Assembly: GCF_014696065.1 (NCBI RefSeq)
Contig: NZ_JACJPL010000018.1
Coordinates: 1-64,000, forward strand
Direction: 5' to 3'
From: Leptolyngbya sp. FACHB-261
Lineage (GTDB): Bacteria > Cyanobacteriota > Cyanobacteriia > FACHB-261
Length of the DNA stretch: 64,000 nucleotides
Shown piece after piece: positions 25,460-35,077 of this stretch; positions within the stretch are counted from its first letter, which is position 1, and each line of letters starts with the position of its first letter. The position numbers and the translations under genes are program-made. The notes beneath the pieces were generated by a model that saw only the letters and a program-made list of their open reading frames with translations, made no database searches and was not told the origin of the DNA.

Positions 25460-25490
25460 GGACGCAGGTCATGCGCCCCTACCTCGTGCC
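25448..25490. terminator. Bidirectional-type hairpin between pipY and the sdh genes
   Basis: GGCACGAGGTAGGG (25448-25461) and CCCTACCTCGTGCC (25477-25490) form a perfect 14-bp stem; CGC/GCG can pair further in. It separates two convergent units. No T-run is present, so it is a hairpin-type end or a repeat element. Confidence 0.6.
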
Positions 25491-25514
25491 ATAAACATCC
25501 TTACTGCCTAGCCA

Positions 25515-26417
25515 CTAAGCTACAGCGACTCTGAGCTTGTCGAGCACAGGACGAGTGGAGACAATATGCCGGTCCAGGCCCAGCTTCTCCGGTTCGATCC
25601 CTAAGGCCAAGGCGACCAACTGGGGCAGGTGCAGCACTGGCAAGCCCAGCTTGCGACCGATCACCTTTTCTACCTCTGGCTGTCGCGAGTCCAGATTGAG
25701 GTGACACAGCGGGCAGGGAGTCACCAAACAATCAGCACCTGCTTCAATGGCAGCCGAGATGTGATTGCCAGCCATAGTGAACGACTGCTCAGTGGCGTAG
25801 CTGGAAAGCGGCCAGCCACAGCATTTGGTTCGTCCAGGGTAGTCTACGGGCTCGGCGCCCACAGCACGGAACAGGTTCTCCATTGACTGTGGGTTGTAGG
25901 GATCGTCAAAGCGGTTAGTCAGTTGACCCCGCAGCAGATAGCAGCCATAGAAAGAGGCGCATTTGAGACCACTGAGTTTGCGCGTGACGCGTCGCTGGAT
26001 CTCCTCTAGGCCATAGTCGCCGACCAGAACCCACAGCAGATGACGCACTTCGGTGGTGCCGTGATAGCAGGCACCCTCAGGCTCCAGGAGACGGTTCACC
26101 TGATCGACGTAATCGGGGTTGCTGGTCTTGAACCCCTTCAGTCGCTCATCCACATGGCCAATCACGCCTTGGCAAGTGCTGCAATGCGTCAGCATTGGCA
26201 GATTCAACTCTTCAGCTAAGGCAATGTTCCGGGCATTCACTGAATCTTCGAGCAGGCGAGAGTCCTCTTTAAAAGTGCCTGAGCCGCAGCAGGAGGCTTT
26301 TTTGAGTTCGACTAACTCAATTCCTAAAGCACGGGTGAGTTCAGCAGTTGATAAATACAGTTCCCGGCAGGCGCCCTGAGCAACACAGCCGGGGTAGTAA
26401 GCGTAGCGGTGCGACAT
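25515..26417 (-). CDS. HdrB-like membrane-anchoring subunit of succinate dehydrogenase (SdhC/SdhE type)
   Basis: A 300-aa protein with two CCG (cysteine-rich) domains: CCGSGTF with HCSTCQG in the N-terminal half and CCGWPL with CPLCHLN in the C-terminal half. These motifs bind non-cubane [4Fe-4S] clusters in heterodisulfide reductase HdrB and in class E succinate:quinone reductases. The gene follows sdhB with a 4-bp gap, as in cyanobacteria where SdhB and this subunit accompany SdhA. Electron transfer from succinate to quinone is inferred. No transmembrane helix is visible, which fits the amphipathic anchoring proposed for class E enzymes. Confidence 0.85.
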   Translation of the reverse strand: MSHRYAYYPGCVAQGACRELYLSTAELTRALGIELVELKKASCCGSGTFKEDSRLLEDSVNARNIALAEELNLPMLTHCSTCQGVIGHVDERLKGFKTSNPDYVDQVNRLLEPEGACYHGTTEVRHLLWVLVGDYGLEEIQRRVTRKLSGLKCASFYGCYLLRGQLTNRFDDPYNPQSMENLFRAVGAEPVDYPGRTKCCGWPLSSYATEQSFTMAGNHISAAIEAGADCLVTPCPLCHLNLDSRQPEVEKVIGRKLGLPVLHLPQLVALALGIEPEKLGLDRHIVSTRPVLDKLRVAVA

Positions 26418-26421
26418 AGGT

Positions 26422-27441
26422 TTAGTCTTTTAAGTTTTCTTGTTGTTCGACGGTTTCAATTAGCTTGCGCACAGCTGGCGTTCCTTCTGAGCGATCAAAG
26501 CGCCAGGGAAACTTACGATTGCGCAGCATTGCTAAGCCTAAGGGCACTAAGCTAAACAGGCCCTTGAGGTCGCGGAAGGAGTTCCCTAAAACCGTTAAGC
26601 CAAAGCGACGTTCATCAACCCAACCACCCTGCTTAACTAGGTCAACCATCGTTTTACGGTGGCGAATTGCGCGGGCAGTTTGCGGGGTTGGGTCTACTGG
26701 CATTTGATCGCGCTGCAAAATCTCGTTCTTGATTTTGCCAATTTGATCCATTGGCGCGACATCCATCGGGCACACTTCATTGCAGTAGAAGCAACGAGTA
26801 CAGCCCCAGACGCCAGCTGTTCCTTGGCTATAAGTTTCAAGGCGAGCTTCAGTTGCAGTATCTCGGGAATCGGCAACCCAGCGGTAAGCCTTTGCCAAGG
26901 CATGGGGCCCGACAAAAGTCGGATCGACCTCACGGGCATTGCACTCCGAGTAACAAGCTCCACAGAGAATGCAATTTCCCATCTGGTTGAGACGGTCTCG
27001 ATCTTGAGGGCTCTGCAAAAATTCCCGTTCGGGTACCTGGCGTGCAGCTGTACTCACATAGGGTTGAACTGCCTCCAAGTTGTCCCAAAACGAACTCATG
27101 TCTACAACTAAATCTTTGATGACCGGCATGTTACCCATAGGCGCGACCGTAATTACAGGGTCTTCGCCGGGTTTTACCTGTCCCAAGCTTTCGAGGCGCT
27201 GTACTTCACCAGCTACATTTTCTTTGCAGGCTAAGGCAGAACGTCCATTAATCCGCATTGAGCAACTGCCGCAGATTGTGTTGCGACAGTTTTTACGGTA
27301 AGCCAAAGTACCGTCCTGGCTCCACTTGATCTGGTTCAGACAATCCAGGATTGTGTTGGCTGGCTCAACGTCCAAGTGGTAGCTGGCAAGGTGCGGAGAC
27401 TCGCCCCGATTCTGGCGGATGACCTTAAACAAAACTTTCAT
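26422..27441 (-). CDS. sdhB: Succinate dehydrogenase/fumarate reductase iron-sulfur subunit
   Basis: A 339-aa electron-transfer subunit. The N-terminal ferredoxin domain carries the [2Fe-2S] cysteines ([11 protein letters not shown] and a later C). The C-terminal domain carries [4Fe-4S]/[3Fe-4S] ligands ([23 protein letters not shown]). The last about 90 residues extend beyond typical 240-aa SdhB, as in cyanobacterial homologues. It is translated from ATG 27441 and is followed by the HdrB-like gene. SdhA is not in the window. It would feed electrons into the thylakoid plastoquinone pool. Confidence 0.92.
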   Translation of the reverse strand: MKVLFKVIRQNRGESPHLASYHLDVEPANTILDCLNQIKWSQDGTLAYRKNCRNTICGSCSMRINGRSALACKENVAGEVQRLESLGQVKPGEDPVITVAPMGNMPVIKDLVVDMSSFWDNLEAVQPYVSTAARQVPEREFLQSPQDRDRLNQMGNCILCGACYSECNAREVDPTFVGPHALAKAYRWVADSRDTATEARLETYSQGTAGVWGCTRCFYCNEVCPMDVAPMDQIGKIKNEILQRDQMPVDPTPQTARAIRHRKTMVDLVKQGGWVDERRFGLTVLGNSFRDLKGLFSLVPLGLAMLRNRKFPWRFDRSEGTPAVRKLIETVEQQENLKD

Positions 27442-27923
27442 AGCGACTTAACAGGCTGAAACAGCCGATGCAAACAGGGACTTGCTGATCTGGTCTTAGC
27501 TCTGGCTAGGATAGCCTCTCAGAAAATTCCTGTGTCTCTTAAGGTTTGGTGAAAAGTTTGATAAAGGGTTTGAGGCAACGCTTCCATCGGGGTTCAACCA
27601 AAGGTTGGCCAGAGGTTCAACAAGATTGCCAACGCTTGGACAAAGATTTGAGCGCCTAGCTAAGCATTGCTCAACCGATTGAGCTAACCGATTGACCTAA
27701 CCCGTTGAGCTAACCTGTTGAGCAACGGACAGACCAACTCACGGTTATTGAAATAAGCCCCTGCGAGTTCTTACTGAGCCTGAACCATATCTGCCTCAAT
27801 TGCTCCGCTTGAAATTTGTGATTTTTGAATCAATCTTGGTTTAAACAAAAAATATTTTTGTAAGCAGATTCCAGTTAGCTCTTTTCTTCGCTATTCTAGA
27901 TTGAGTAAATTTCTGCACGCCCT
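27442..27923. other. Divergent intergenic region sdhB / cyAbrB
   Basis: About 480 bp with promoters for both genes expected. It contains four 13-bp repeats (27674-27725) and several GGTT/TTGG-rich short direct repeats upstream of them. No reading frame of interest. Confidence 0.45.
27674..27725. repeat. Four tandem 13-bp units
   Basis: Units ACCGATTGAGCTA, ACCGATTGACCTA, ACCCGTTGAGCTA and ACCTGTTGAGCAA lie head to tail between the divergent sdhB and cyAbrB genes, about 200 bp before cyAbrB. Confidence 0.9.
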
Positions 27924-28355
27924 ATGAGCAAAACGGCTACTGCCCCCCTGACAGGCAAAGCTTTGCTGCAAAAAGTAAAAGACCTTGCCTCGCTTCCACG
28001 CCGCGAAAAGGCAAAACGTTGTGGTTACTACACCAAGACCAAAAGCGGTCAGGTTCGGGTCAATCTAACGGAATTCTACGATGCATTGCTGGCTGCTCGT
28101 GGTACCCAGCTCAGTCCTGAAACCAGCAAAGATGGTCGGGGTCGTGAACCAACCTATAAGGTTACGGTGCATAAGAATGGGCAGATCGTCATTGGTGCTG
28201 CCTATACAGAAGAGATGGATCTCCAGCCTGGTGATGAATTCATTATCAAGCTGGGCTACAAACACATTCATCTCGTTCCGGTTGGTCCAGAGGACGAAGA
28301 GGATGCTGTTGAGGTTGCTGCTTCTAAGAACGGACGTAACGGCACAGGCAAATAA
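27924..28355 (+). CDS. cyAbrB-type transcription regulator
   Basis: A 143-aa DNA-binding protein of the cyanobacterial AbrB family. N-terminal cyAbrB-specific region: LTGKALLQKVKDLASLPRRE and KRCGYYTKTKSGQVRVNLTEF. C-terminal AbrB-like swapped-hairpin region: EPTYKVTVHKNGQIVIG and LQPGDEFIIKLGYKHIHLV, the reverse domain order from Bacillus AbrB. cyAbrB proteins repress or balance carbon/nitrogen genes and hydrogenase. The acidic tail ends GRNGTGK. ATG 27924 is the natural start. Which of cyAbrB1 or cyAbrB2 it is needs a tree. Confidence 0.9.
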   Translation: MSKTATAPLTGKALLQKVKDLASLPRREKAKRCGYYTKTKSGQVRVNLTEFYDALLAARGTQLSPETSKDGRGREPTYKVTVHKNGQIVIGAAYTEEMDLQPGDEFIIKLGYKHIHLVPVGPEDEEDAVEVAASKNGRNGTGK

Positions 28356-28437
28356 GCCGGCAAATAAGCCATTGGCACAGGGACTGAGCCTTAAGCAATT
28401 CGCTTTTTCTGTCATCGGTCCCTGATTTGTTAATGGG

Positions 28438-29142
28438 TTAGCGCCAGCAATAGGGCACGCAGATGCGCATCGGCAGATCGCGACTATCTGTTTCGGGTGG
28501 ACCAATACTGATCAAGTCGCCAGCCAAAGCAGCGAGTGCACAAACGCAGGCGTCGAGGATATCATCTCGCTGAACTTGTGAGCGCTGGGTGGCCTTAACC
28601 GCCTCCTGGTAAAGCTTCTGCAATGCCTGGTTTCCTAGCAAGGACCAGCGTATCTGTTGCCCCTGCTGCGTCTTTTTAGACGGTAGGGGATGCCCGTTAT
28701 TTAGAGCTGCAAACAGAACCTCTGGATGGGTTTCATAAACCCACTCAGAGGCTCCAGGTGTTTGCAGGTGCTGATGGTCAATTTGGGCGATCTTGTCCGT
28801 GATGTTGAACGTCTGGTGCGAAATTCCTTTGCCTGCATACTGCCGCGAAAGTTGATTGGCAGCGCTGTAGTTTAGCGGCCATTGCTCGATCACTCCTCGT
28901 ACCGGAACTGGAAACACACGACTGGTTGCTCCTGGTAGATATTGCCGAGCAACCCGGTCGCAAGCACGGCTTTCTAAACCATTGGGCAAACCAATGGGTA
29001 TATCAATAGCTAGGCGGACAACACCCAACTGCCTTAAAGTAGCCAAGTTAAGTTCAGCTTGAATCTGCCAGGAAAATCGTGTTGAACTGTGGGCAATCAC
29101 ACAGAACCAACCCTGACGACAACCATCAACTCCCCAAAACAC
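28438..29142 (-). CDS. DUF429 family protein
   Basis: A 234-aa protein from GTG 29142. Features of the family: start FWGVDGCRQGWFCVI (RNase H-like first strand with a conserved Asp), RLAIDIPIGLPNG (second Asp), ACDRVARQYL, VYETHPEVLFAAL, and the late RDDILDACVCALAAL with two Asp. The set of four acidic residues suggests an RNase H-like fold, possibly a nuclease, but no function has been shown to my knowledge. It lies convergent to cyAbrB and upstream of nothing related. Confidence 0.8.
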   Translation of the reverse strand: MFWGVDGCRQGWFCVIAHSSTRFSWQIQAELNLATLRQLGVVRLAIDIPIGLPNGLESRACDRVARQYLPGATSRVFPVPVRGVIEQWPLNYSAANQLSRQYAGKGISHQTFNITDKIAQIDHQHLQTPGASEWVYETHPEVLFAALNNGHPLPSKKTQQGQQIRWSLLGNQALQKLYQEAVKATQRSQVQRDDILDACVCALAALAGDLISIGPPETDSRDLPMRICVPYCWR

Positions 29143-29196
29143 CGGTCTAATTGCTCGCTCAGTAGATGTAGATGATGAGTAAATTAGTGAGCCAGA

Positions 29197-30543
29197 TTAA
29201 TCGGCCAGGAGTTGGGGGCTAAATCGTAGGGCTTGCCCTCGCACCTCAGAATTGACCTTGCCATGCTCGTACACAACTTGGCCTCCCACAATTGTGATTA
29301 CAGGCCAGCCCGTTAATGGCCAACCCTCAAAAGGGCTCCAACCAGATTTGGTCAGTAAGTCCTCACGTTTCACTGGCTTGACCTGATCTAAATCCACCAG
29401 AACTAGATCGGCATCGTAACCAACCGCGAGTTTACCTTTATTGGCAATTCCATAAGCGGCTGCCACATTGGTTGACATCCAAGTTGCCACTTGGCTCACT
29501 GAACAACGGCCCTGTTGAGCAGCAGTCAGCATGAGGGGCAATGAAGTTTCTACTCCCGGCATACCGGACGGCGAGTCAGGATAAGTTTTGGCTTTTTCTT
29601 CTAGGGTGTGAGGCGCATGATCAGTCGCAATGAAGTTGAGAATCCCCTCCTGTAAGCCCTGCCAAAGTACAGCATTGTCGTGTTCAGAGCGCAGGGGCGG
29701 ATTCATTTGAGCCAAAGTGCCAATGCGCTCGTAAGCGCTGGTGTTCAGCAACAAATGTTGGGGAGTTACCTCAGCGGTTACCCAGGCAGGTTTATCTTGC
29801 CGCAACAGCTCCACTTCTTCAGCTGTAGAAAGGTGCAAGATGTGCAAACGTCTTTGGTATTTCTTAGAAAGTTTAAGCGCCAGTTGAGTAGCTTCCAATG
29901 CCGCCTGATTGTCTTGAATTTGCGAATGCACTGCTGGTTCTGTACGACCGGCAAATGCTTCTCGCCGGGCTCGAATACGTGCTTGATTCTCAGCATGAAC
30001 GGCAATCAGTCGCGTACCGGTAGCGAAGATTGGCTCCAGCGCAGACTCATCATCAATTAATAAAGGTCCTGACATTGAACCCATAAATATTTTGATCCCG
30101 CAGGCGGGCGCTGCCGTATTCACTTCCATCAAGTTGTCAACAGTCGCGCCAATGAAAAAGCCATAATTGACGACGCACTTTTGCGCAGCCCGATCCAGCT
30201 TGTCTTGCAAAAGTGCTTGTGTGGTGGTTAGAGGTCGAGTATTGGGCATCTCCAAAAACGACGTTACCCCGCCCTTGGCACAGGCATGGCTGGCGGTTCG
30301 CAAGTCTTCTTTATGCTCCAAGCCTGGTTCTCGAAAATGAACTTGGGGATCGATCACACCGGGCAGCAGCCACAATCCTGTGGCCTCAATCACCCGGTCT
30401 GCACCACCCGAAAGCTCAGAGCCGATCTCGACAATTTGCCCCTGTTCCACCCGCAGATCGCCCTGCATGGGCTCTTGGTCGGGCAAGACTAGATGAGCAC
30501 CTCGAATCAATAGGCTGGGTGTTGGGCTCGTTGGTAGGTTCAT
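29197..30543 (-). CDS. pyrC: Dihydroorotase
   Basis: A 448-aa amidohydrolase of the class I dihydroorotase/allantoinase type, which closes carbamoyl-aspartate to dihydroorotate in pyrimidine synthesis. Metal site: DPQVHFREPG (HxR), the carboxylated Lys in GIKIFMGS, His in IAVHAENQ and LHILHLST, and Asp in IATDHAPHT. ATG 30543 is preferred because AGGAG lies nine bases upstream and MNLPTSPTPSLLIRGAHLV follows; the upstream TTG/ATG frame to 30609 would be unusual. Divergent from the glycerol dehydrogenase-like gene with 134 bp between. Hydantoinase is the main alternative, but the residues fit dihydroorotase. Confidence 0.88.
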   Translation of the reverse strand: MNLPTSPTPSLLIRGAHLVLPDQEPMQGDLRVEQGQIVEIGSELSGGADRVIEATGLWLLPGVIDPQVHFREPGLEHKEDLRTASHACAKGGVTSFLEMPNTRPLTTTQALLQDKLDRAAQKCVVNYGFFIGATVDNLMEVNTAAPACGIKIFMGSMSGPLLIDDESALEPIFATGTRLIAVHAENQARIRARREAFAGRTEPAVHSQIQDNQAALEATQLALKLSKKYQRRLHILHLSTAEEVELLRQDKPAWVTAEVTPQHLLLNTSAYERIGTLAQMNPPLRSEHDNAVLWQGLQEGILNFIATDHAPHTLEEKAKTYPDSPSGMPGVETSLPLMLTAAQQGRCSVSQVATWMSTNVAAAYGIANKGKLAVGYDADLVLVDLDQVKPVKREDLLTKSGWSPFEGWPLTGWPVITIVGGQVVYEHGKVNSEVRGQALRFSPQLLAD

Positions 30544-30677
30544 GACAATAGGCTCCTGTATTAGTGGCGTTTGGTGCTTAAGACTAAGGGGCGTTGCTAG
30601 CAGGATCACTACCCCACTCGATAGAGTTGGAGAAGGGCAAGTTACTCCCTAATCCCAATATCCCAGTCTTCTCTGTC

Positions 30678-31817
30678 ATGAGTTCTGACTATTCCAGTGT
30701 TCTGACCGCTTTAAGTGTGGCTCCGGCTCAAGTGGTGCGCGGCAATGGTGTGCTGGCTCAAGCAATTGCCAGCATTACTCGCCTGGGCCAGCGGCCTTTG
30801 GTGCTTGGCGGTCAACAGTCTCTGCCCACCGTTCACAACTGCTTGAACACCGCTTTAGGTGAAGCAGCTCACTGGACCACCTACGGTCGCGATTGCAGTG
30901 AGCCAGAACTAGCGCGTCTGCGGCAAGAAGTGAGTGCGCACGCGGCCGATCTGATCATTGGTGTCGGCGGTGGCAAAGCGCTTGATACAGCCAAACTAAT
31001 TGCCCATCAGTGCGGGTTACCAGTAGTCACCATTCCCACTACCGGAGCGACCTGCGCGGCCTGGACTGCCCTGTCTAATGTTTACTCGCCAGCAGGCGCC
31101 TTCCAGTACGATGTGCCTCTGCCGCACTGCCCTGAATTGCTGATCTTGGACTATGAGCTAGTCGCCACGGCCCCCCGCCGCACTCTGGTCGCTGGCATTG
31201 GCGATGCGCTGGCCAAGTGGTACGAAGCCTCGGTTAGCAGTGGCTATTCGAAGCAGACCCTCGTAATTGCGGCTGTGCAACAGGCTCGCGTGTTGCGGGA
31301 TATTTTGTTTCAAAGCTCGGCAGACGCATTGGCGCAGCCTGGTTCCGATGTTTGGCGGGAAGTTGTCGATGCCACAGTGCTAATGGCCGGCATGATCGGC
31401 GGATTAGGCGGAGCTCAGTGCCGTACCGTGGCTGCTCACGCCGTACACAATGGCCTCACGCACCTGCTGCAAGCGCACGATATTTTGCATGGGGAGAAAG
31501 TTGCTTACGGCATCCTGGTGCAGTTACGCCTGGAGGAATTTGAAGGCAACCAGTTGGCTGCAACCGCGCGCCAACAGTTGCTGAAGTTCTACAGCGAGTT
31601 GGGATTGCCATGCAGTCTGGCCGACCTAGGCTTAACTGGCATCACGCTCACCGAGTTGCAGCGGGCAGCTGAAGTGGCCTGCGCACCCGCCTCGGACATT
31701 CACCGCCTGCCGTTTGAGGTTACGCCAGAGGTTCTGCTGGCGGCAATGGTGTCTACCACCAGCCGTCTGCCTAGCCGCCGGGACGAGAGTGGCATCTCTG
31801 CCCCGACCGCTAGCTGA
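30678..31817 (+). CDS. Iron-containing alcohol/glycerol dehydrogenase-like protein
   Basis: A 379-aa enzyme of the GldA-like group. NAD-binding: VGGGKALDTAK and TIPTTGATCAAWTALS. Metal ligands: Asp in GIGDALAKW, His in VAAHAVHNG and His in LHGEKVAYG. It probably oxidises glycerol or a similar polyol with NAD+. ATG 30678 starts SSDYSSVLTALSVAPAQVVR, matching the family N-terminus; the longer frame to 30594 is in pyrC's promoter region. Convergent with the GT4 gene 31873-32949 with 55 bp between; no clear terminator hairpin lies there. Confidence 0.86.
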   Translation: MSSDYSSVLTALSVAPAQVVRGNGVLAQAIASITRLGQRPLVLGGQQSLPTVHNCLNTALGEAAHWTTYGRDCSEPELARLRQEVSAHAADLIIGVGGGKALDTAKLIAHQCGLPVVTIPTTGATCAAWTALSNVYSPAGAFQYDVPLPHCPELLILDYELVATAPRRTLVAGIGDALAKWYEASVSSGYSKQTLVIAAVQQARVLRDILFQSSADALAQPGSDVWREVVDATVLMAGMIGGLGGAQCRTVAAHAVHNGLTHLLQAHDILHGEKVAYGILVQLRLEEFEGNQLAATARQQLLKFYSELGLPCSLADLGLTGITLTELQRAAEVACAPASDIHRLPFEVTPEVLLAAMVSTTSRLPSRRDESGISAPTAS

Positions 31818-31872
31818 CGCTTCACAGGTCTGTATGTCTCTGGGTCTCTAGCTCGACTTTTCTGGCTCAGCT

Positions 31873-32949
31873 CTAGGCAACCAAAACCGGCGCGCTCTTG
31901 AGCTTGCCATTGCTCGCCATGCGCTCGTCGATCACTTGACGGTAGGCTGCCTCATAGCGGTCCACCATGCGCTGCACGCTGAACTGGTTGACGACATGCT
32001 CCCGGCAATTAGCACGGCTGAGAAGGCTAGCTGGCCCAATGAAGTCAACCATCTCGGTCACCTCATTGGCCAGAAAACCGGTCTGACCGTGAGCAACCAG
32101 CTCTGGGGCAGCGCCCTGACGCATTGCGAGGACAGGCGTGCCGCAAGCCATCGACTCGATCATCCCCAGGCCAAAAGGCTGAGGCCGGGTGATGGGACAC
32201 AGAGTTGCCAGGGCTCCTCCCAGCAGCTCATTCTTTTCGGCACGGGAGACTTCGCCGAGATAGGTGATCTGCTTGCCGTCGATTTGCGGGTGGAGCACGT
32301 CGTGAAAGAAGTCTCGGTTTGAGGCATCTACCTTGCCTGCCATCAGCAGCGGTAGCCCAGCTTCCTTAGCAACTTGAATCGCCAAGTGCGGTCCTTTCTC
32401 ACGAGACATGCGTCCTACAAAGGCTAAATAGGCAGGCCTCTGTGCTGTTGCCCGAAAGGGATAAGCAGCTGGGTCAATGCCGTTGTGGACTGTGCTGATG
32501 TAATTCAAGCGAGGGCAGGGATTGCGCTGAGCTTCACTAACTGAGACGTAGGGCTGATGCGCAAATTGATTGAATACTAGCTCCGTCTCGGGCGTGAACA
32601 TGTGGTGGAGCGTGTGCAGAGTGGGCGTTTTGACCAGTTCTGCCAGGGCTAAGGCTGAGTGGTCTACATGGCTGTGTAGAATATCGAATTGATGCAATTT
32701 GCCGTAGGCTTGAGACAGTTGCAGAACCTCAAAGGCCCTGTAGTCCTTAACACCTGAATCCTGACGCAGGGAATAGGAGCAGGGAGCACAGAGGGTAGCG
32801 CGAGTTTTGGAATCGCCCGAAGCAAACAGAGTGACCTCGTGCCCACGCCGCACCAACTCCTCAGTTAGCAGACTCACGGCCAATTCCACGCCGCCATAGC
32901 CGGAGGGAGGCACTGGCTCCCACAGAGGCGCGATTTGCGCGATCCACAT
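31873..32949 (-). CDS. Glycosyltransferase family 4
   Basis: A 358-aa GT-B enzyme. The N-terminal Rossmann domain (IAQIAPLWEPVPPSGYGGVE, the GG donor loop) and the C-terminal domain with PAYLAFVGRMSREKGPHLAI and the EX7E motif (FGLGMIESMACGTPVLAMRQGAAPE). ATG 32949 has AAGGAGC eight bases upstream, better than the TTG at 32955. These proteins make glycolipids or exopolysaccharide. It stands alone here, away from the polysaccharide locus at 49-64 kb. Confidence 0.88.
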   Translation of the reverse strand: MWIAQIAPLWEPVPPSGYGGVELAVSLLTEELVRRGHEVTLFASGDSKTRATLCAPCSYSLRQDSGVKDYRAFEVLQLSQAYGKLHQFDILHSHVDHSALALAELVKTPTLHTLHHMFTPETELVFNQFAHQPYVSVSEAQRNPCPRLNYISTVHNGIDPAAYPFRATAQRPAYLAFVGRMSREKGPHLAIQVAKEAGLPLLMAGKVDASNRDFFHDVLHPQIDGKQITYLGEVSRAEKNELLGGALATLCPITRPQPFGLGMIESMACGTPVLAMRQGAAPELVAHGQTGFLANEVTEMVDFIGPASLLSRANCREHVVNQFSVQRMVDRYEAAYRQVIDERMASNGKLKSAPVLVA

Positions 32950-33526
32950 TTTCAAAGCTCCTTTTATTTAATTTGGCTCAGGCATTCATAGAGTCCTAGC
33001 TAATAAAGAATAAAAGTTTAACAGCGTGATCTCTTCTTCCAAGAGAGAGAGCCAGCTTTCGCTGTTCTCTAGTCTCAAAGCCCTATCAATCACTTTGATG
33101 TATTTGATACAAAATGGTCCTCACAGAAATCATACTTGGTAGTCTTGAGCATTAGAAATTAGAAGTTTTTGGCTAATCTCAACCCACCTTCTAAACTTTT
33201 GATTGGTCTTCAATAGTCACAGCAAACAGTCAAAAATAAGCGTCAAGATGTCCTAAAACCCAACTGGAGTCTAGGCGATTAGATCAAGTAGCAAGATGTT
33301 GTTTTGAAATTGATTGCACATCCTAAATTCTTTTAGTACACAACCGGACGGATAGAAGCATGGTTGAGCCTAGTTACTAGTAACGACTAGACGAGCGACG
33401 TTTTTATGTACGCTACAGTACACGAAAAAGGTTTTTGATAGCTTGCTTGCTGTTGCTTAATTGCTTTTGATTTAGCTAGAATGCTTGAGGCAAAGCACAA
33501 TTTATGACAAGATTGTCTAGCCTAAA
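32950..33526. other. Divergent intergenic region, GT4 / response regulator
   Basis: About 577 bp of low G+C, no reading frame of interest. Near 33407-33422 it has a TGTA-N8-TACA palindrome. The 33441-33470 stretch repeats GCTTGCTTGCTGTTGCTT. Confidence 0.45.
33407..33422. promoter_or_regulatory. Possible NtcA-type operator TGTA-N8-TACA
   Basis: The sequence TGTACGCTACAGTACA fits the NtcA consensus GTA-N8-TAC with one extra matching base each side. TAGCTT at 33439-33444 fits a TAN3T -10 box, but the spacing (17 bases) is shorter than the typical 22-23. It is 120 bp before the start of the regulator gene. Inferred only. Confidence 0.4.
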
Positions 33527-34033
33527 GTGTTCACCCAAATCAGCATGAACAGTATGAATAGAGAGGATGCTGTTCTTCAGAGTTCAGCTCAAGGGCTTGT
33601 CCTCAGCGCGGAGGTGAACATTGCAGAGGTGAACATCATTGATGGTCAGCCCCTGATCCTGACGGTAGACGATCAAGATGACAATCGCATGCTGAGTGCG
33701 CTCATCCTAGAAGGGCTGGGTTGTTCTTACATCAGTGCCTGTGACGGAGAGACCGCTCTAGAGCTTAGCCGGTTCTACCAACCCGCCTTGATCCTGCTCG
33801 ATATTACATTGCCACATCTAAGTGGTGTAGAAGTGCTTCAGAAGCTCAGGCAAAATCCTGAAACCTCAAAAATTCCAATCATTGCGGTCACAGCTATGGC
33901 TATGGCTGGTGACCGTGAACGTCTTTTGGCAGTAGGTTTTGATGACTATGTCAGCAAGCCCTACACGATTGAGGAGCTAGAGGCGCGGATTCAACATAAC
34001 CTCAACTCCTCCTCTGCTCCTGCCTTGTGCTAG
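33527..34033 (+). CDS. Single-domain response regulator
   Basis: A 168-aa receiver protein from GTG 33527; ATG 33545 would give 162 aa. The first 40 residues are an unusual leader with a duplicated EVNI segment (AEVNIAEVNI). The receiver has its acidic pocket D48-D49, phospho-acceptor D92 (ILLDITLP), and K144 (SKPY). No output domain. Such proteins are CheY-like or phosphorelay intermediates. No kinase is adjacent on this strand. The broken receiver at 18640-18853 is a relative. Possible nitrogen control through the upstream NtcA-like site is speculative. Confidence 0.87.
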   Translation: MFTQISMNSMNREDAVLQSSAQGLVLSAEVNIAEVNIIDGQPLILTVDDQDDNRMLSALILEGLGCSYISACDGETALELSRFYQPALILLDITLPHLSGVEVLQKLRQNPETSKIPIIAVTAMAMAGDRERLLAVGFDDYVSKPYTIEELEARIQHNLNSSSAPALC

Positions 34034-34057
34034 TCGCTTGTGAGTTGCTCATGGCCC

Positions 34058-34771
34058 TTACTGCAGTAGACGATTAAACTCTGTCTTGGCCACTCGGTAG
34101 CATTCGCAAGACACAGCTTCTAAGCTCTGGCGATCAATTACTGTTATTTGCCCCCGGCTATAGCGAATCAGCCCAGCTTTCTGTAGGGCGCTGGCCACTT
34201 CACTGACTCCCGCGCGGCGTACGCCCAGCATTTGAGCCAGAAATTCCTGGGTGAGTTGAAACTGATCAGAGCGCACGCGGTCATGGGTCATCAGCAGCCA
34301 GCGACCACAGCGTTGCTCGATTGAGTGCAGGCAATTGCAGGCTGCAGAGCGAGCCATTTGCACCATTAGGGTATGGGTATAGCGCTGGAGCAGGTTATAA
34401 AGTGCACGCTTGCGGTTCTGGCTCACTTCCACCCGAAAGTTTTCTGCACTGATGCGCACCCCTTCACCGCGAACTTGTACAAATGCTTTGACGGGGGTTT
34501 TGACTGTCCCTAGAAACACTGGTAGGCCGACCATGCCTTCACTACCCACCGTTGCTGTTTCGACTGCTGTTCCATCAGCCATCAAGGTCAATAAGGAAAC
34601 AATTCCAGAATGCGGAAAATAAACATAGTCGATGGGTTCATAAGGCTCGTAAAGAACTTGTTTAAGCTCTAGAGAGACAGGCTCCAAATAGGGAAGTAAA
34701 AGCTCGTATTCAGCTTGAGGTACAGCGGCCAGAAGCCGATTCTCAGTTCCAGGCGACAGATTTGCAGACAC
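34058..34771 (-). CDS. Crp/Fnr-family regulator, copy 1
   Basis: A 237-aa regulator, jelly-roll sensor (about 15-140) and winged helix (about 165-230, LAQMLGVRRAGVSEVASAL). It is a close paralogue of the gene at 35078-35803. The DNA is nearly identical over about 170 bp covering the linker and HTH, with one exact tract of about 53 bp. No canonical cAMP-binding Arg is visible. Start GTG 34771. The two genes are in tandem, 306 bp apart, with a TTGCCA-T-TGGCAA palindrome at 34913-34925 between them that could be a Crp-type operator. Confidence 0.87.
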   Translation of the reverse strand: MSANLSPGTENRLLAAVPQAEYELLLPYLEPVSLELKQVLYEPYEPIDYVYFPHSGIVSLLTLMADGTAVETATVGSEGMVGLPVFLGTVKTPVKAFVQVRGEGVRISAENFRVEVSQNRKRALYNLLQRYTHTLMVQMARSAACNCLHSIEQRCGRWLLMTHDRVRSDQFQLTQEFLAQMLGVRRAGVSEVASALQKAGLIRYSRGQITVIDRQSLEAVSCECYRVAKTEFNRLLQ

Positions 34772-35077
34772 TCAAAGCGCTCAATAGTGTAGCTAGCTGT
34801 AGAAATCAGGGCAGCTCCCAACATTAAGCTTTATAACTCTGGCACCTGCATCTGTCCAGGCAGGCAAACGAGTCTGTGCCCTAGGTCACGAATAAGCTTA
34901 ATACTTTCTCAATTGCCATTGGCAAACCAGAATGAGTCATCAATCCACAGCAATACAACAGCAATATCACAGCAATAAAAAGGCCGCTCAAGGTTGCTCG
35001 ATATGCTGGCGTTTAGGATTCATTTAGCGTTATCAATGCTTTAGTAAAGATGATCAAAACTGCCTTGAAGGTTTTGA
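34772..35077. other. Intergenic region between two Crp-like genes
   Basis: 306 bp. One perfect palindrome TTGCCATTGGCAA (34913-34925) and no reading frame of interest. A promoter for copy 1 is expected. Confidence 0.4.

Noticed and set aside
30544-30677. Longer starts of pyrC and the glycerol dehydrogenase-like gene that would overlap
   Set aside because: Internal ATGs (30543 and 30678) fit family N-termini, pyrC also has AGGAG, and the overlap of divergent genes would leave no promoter.
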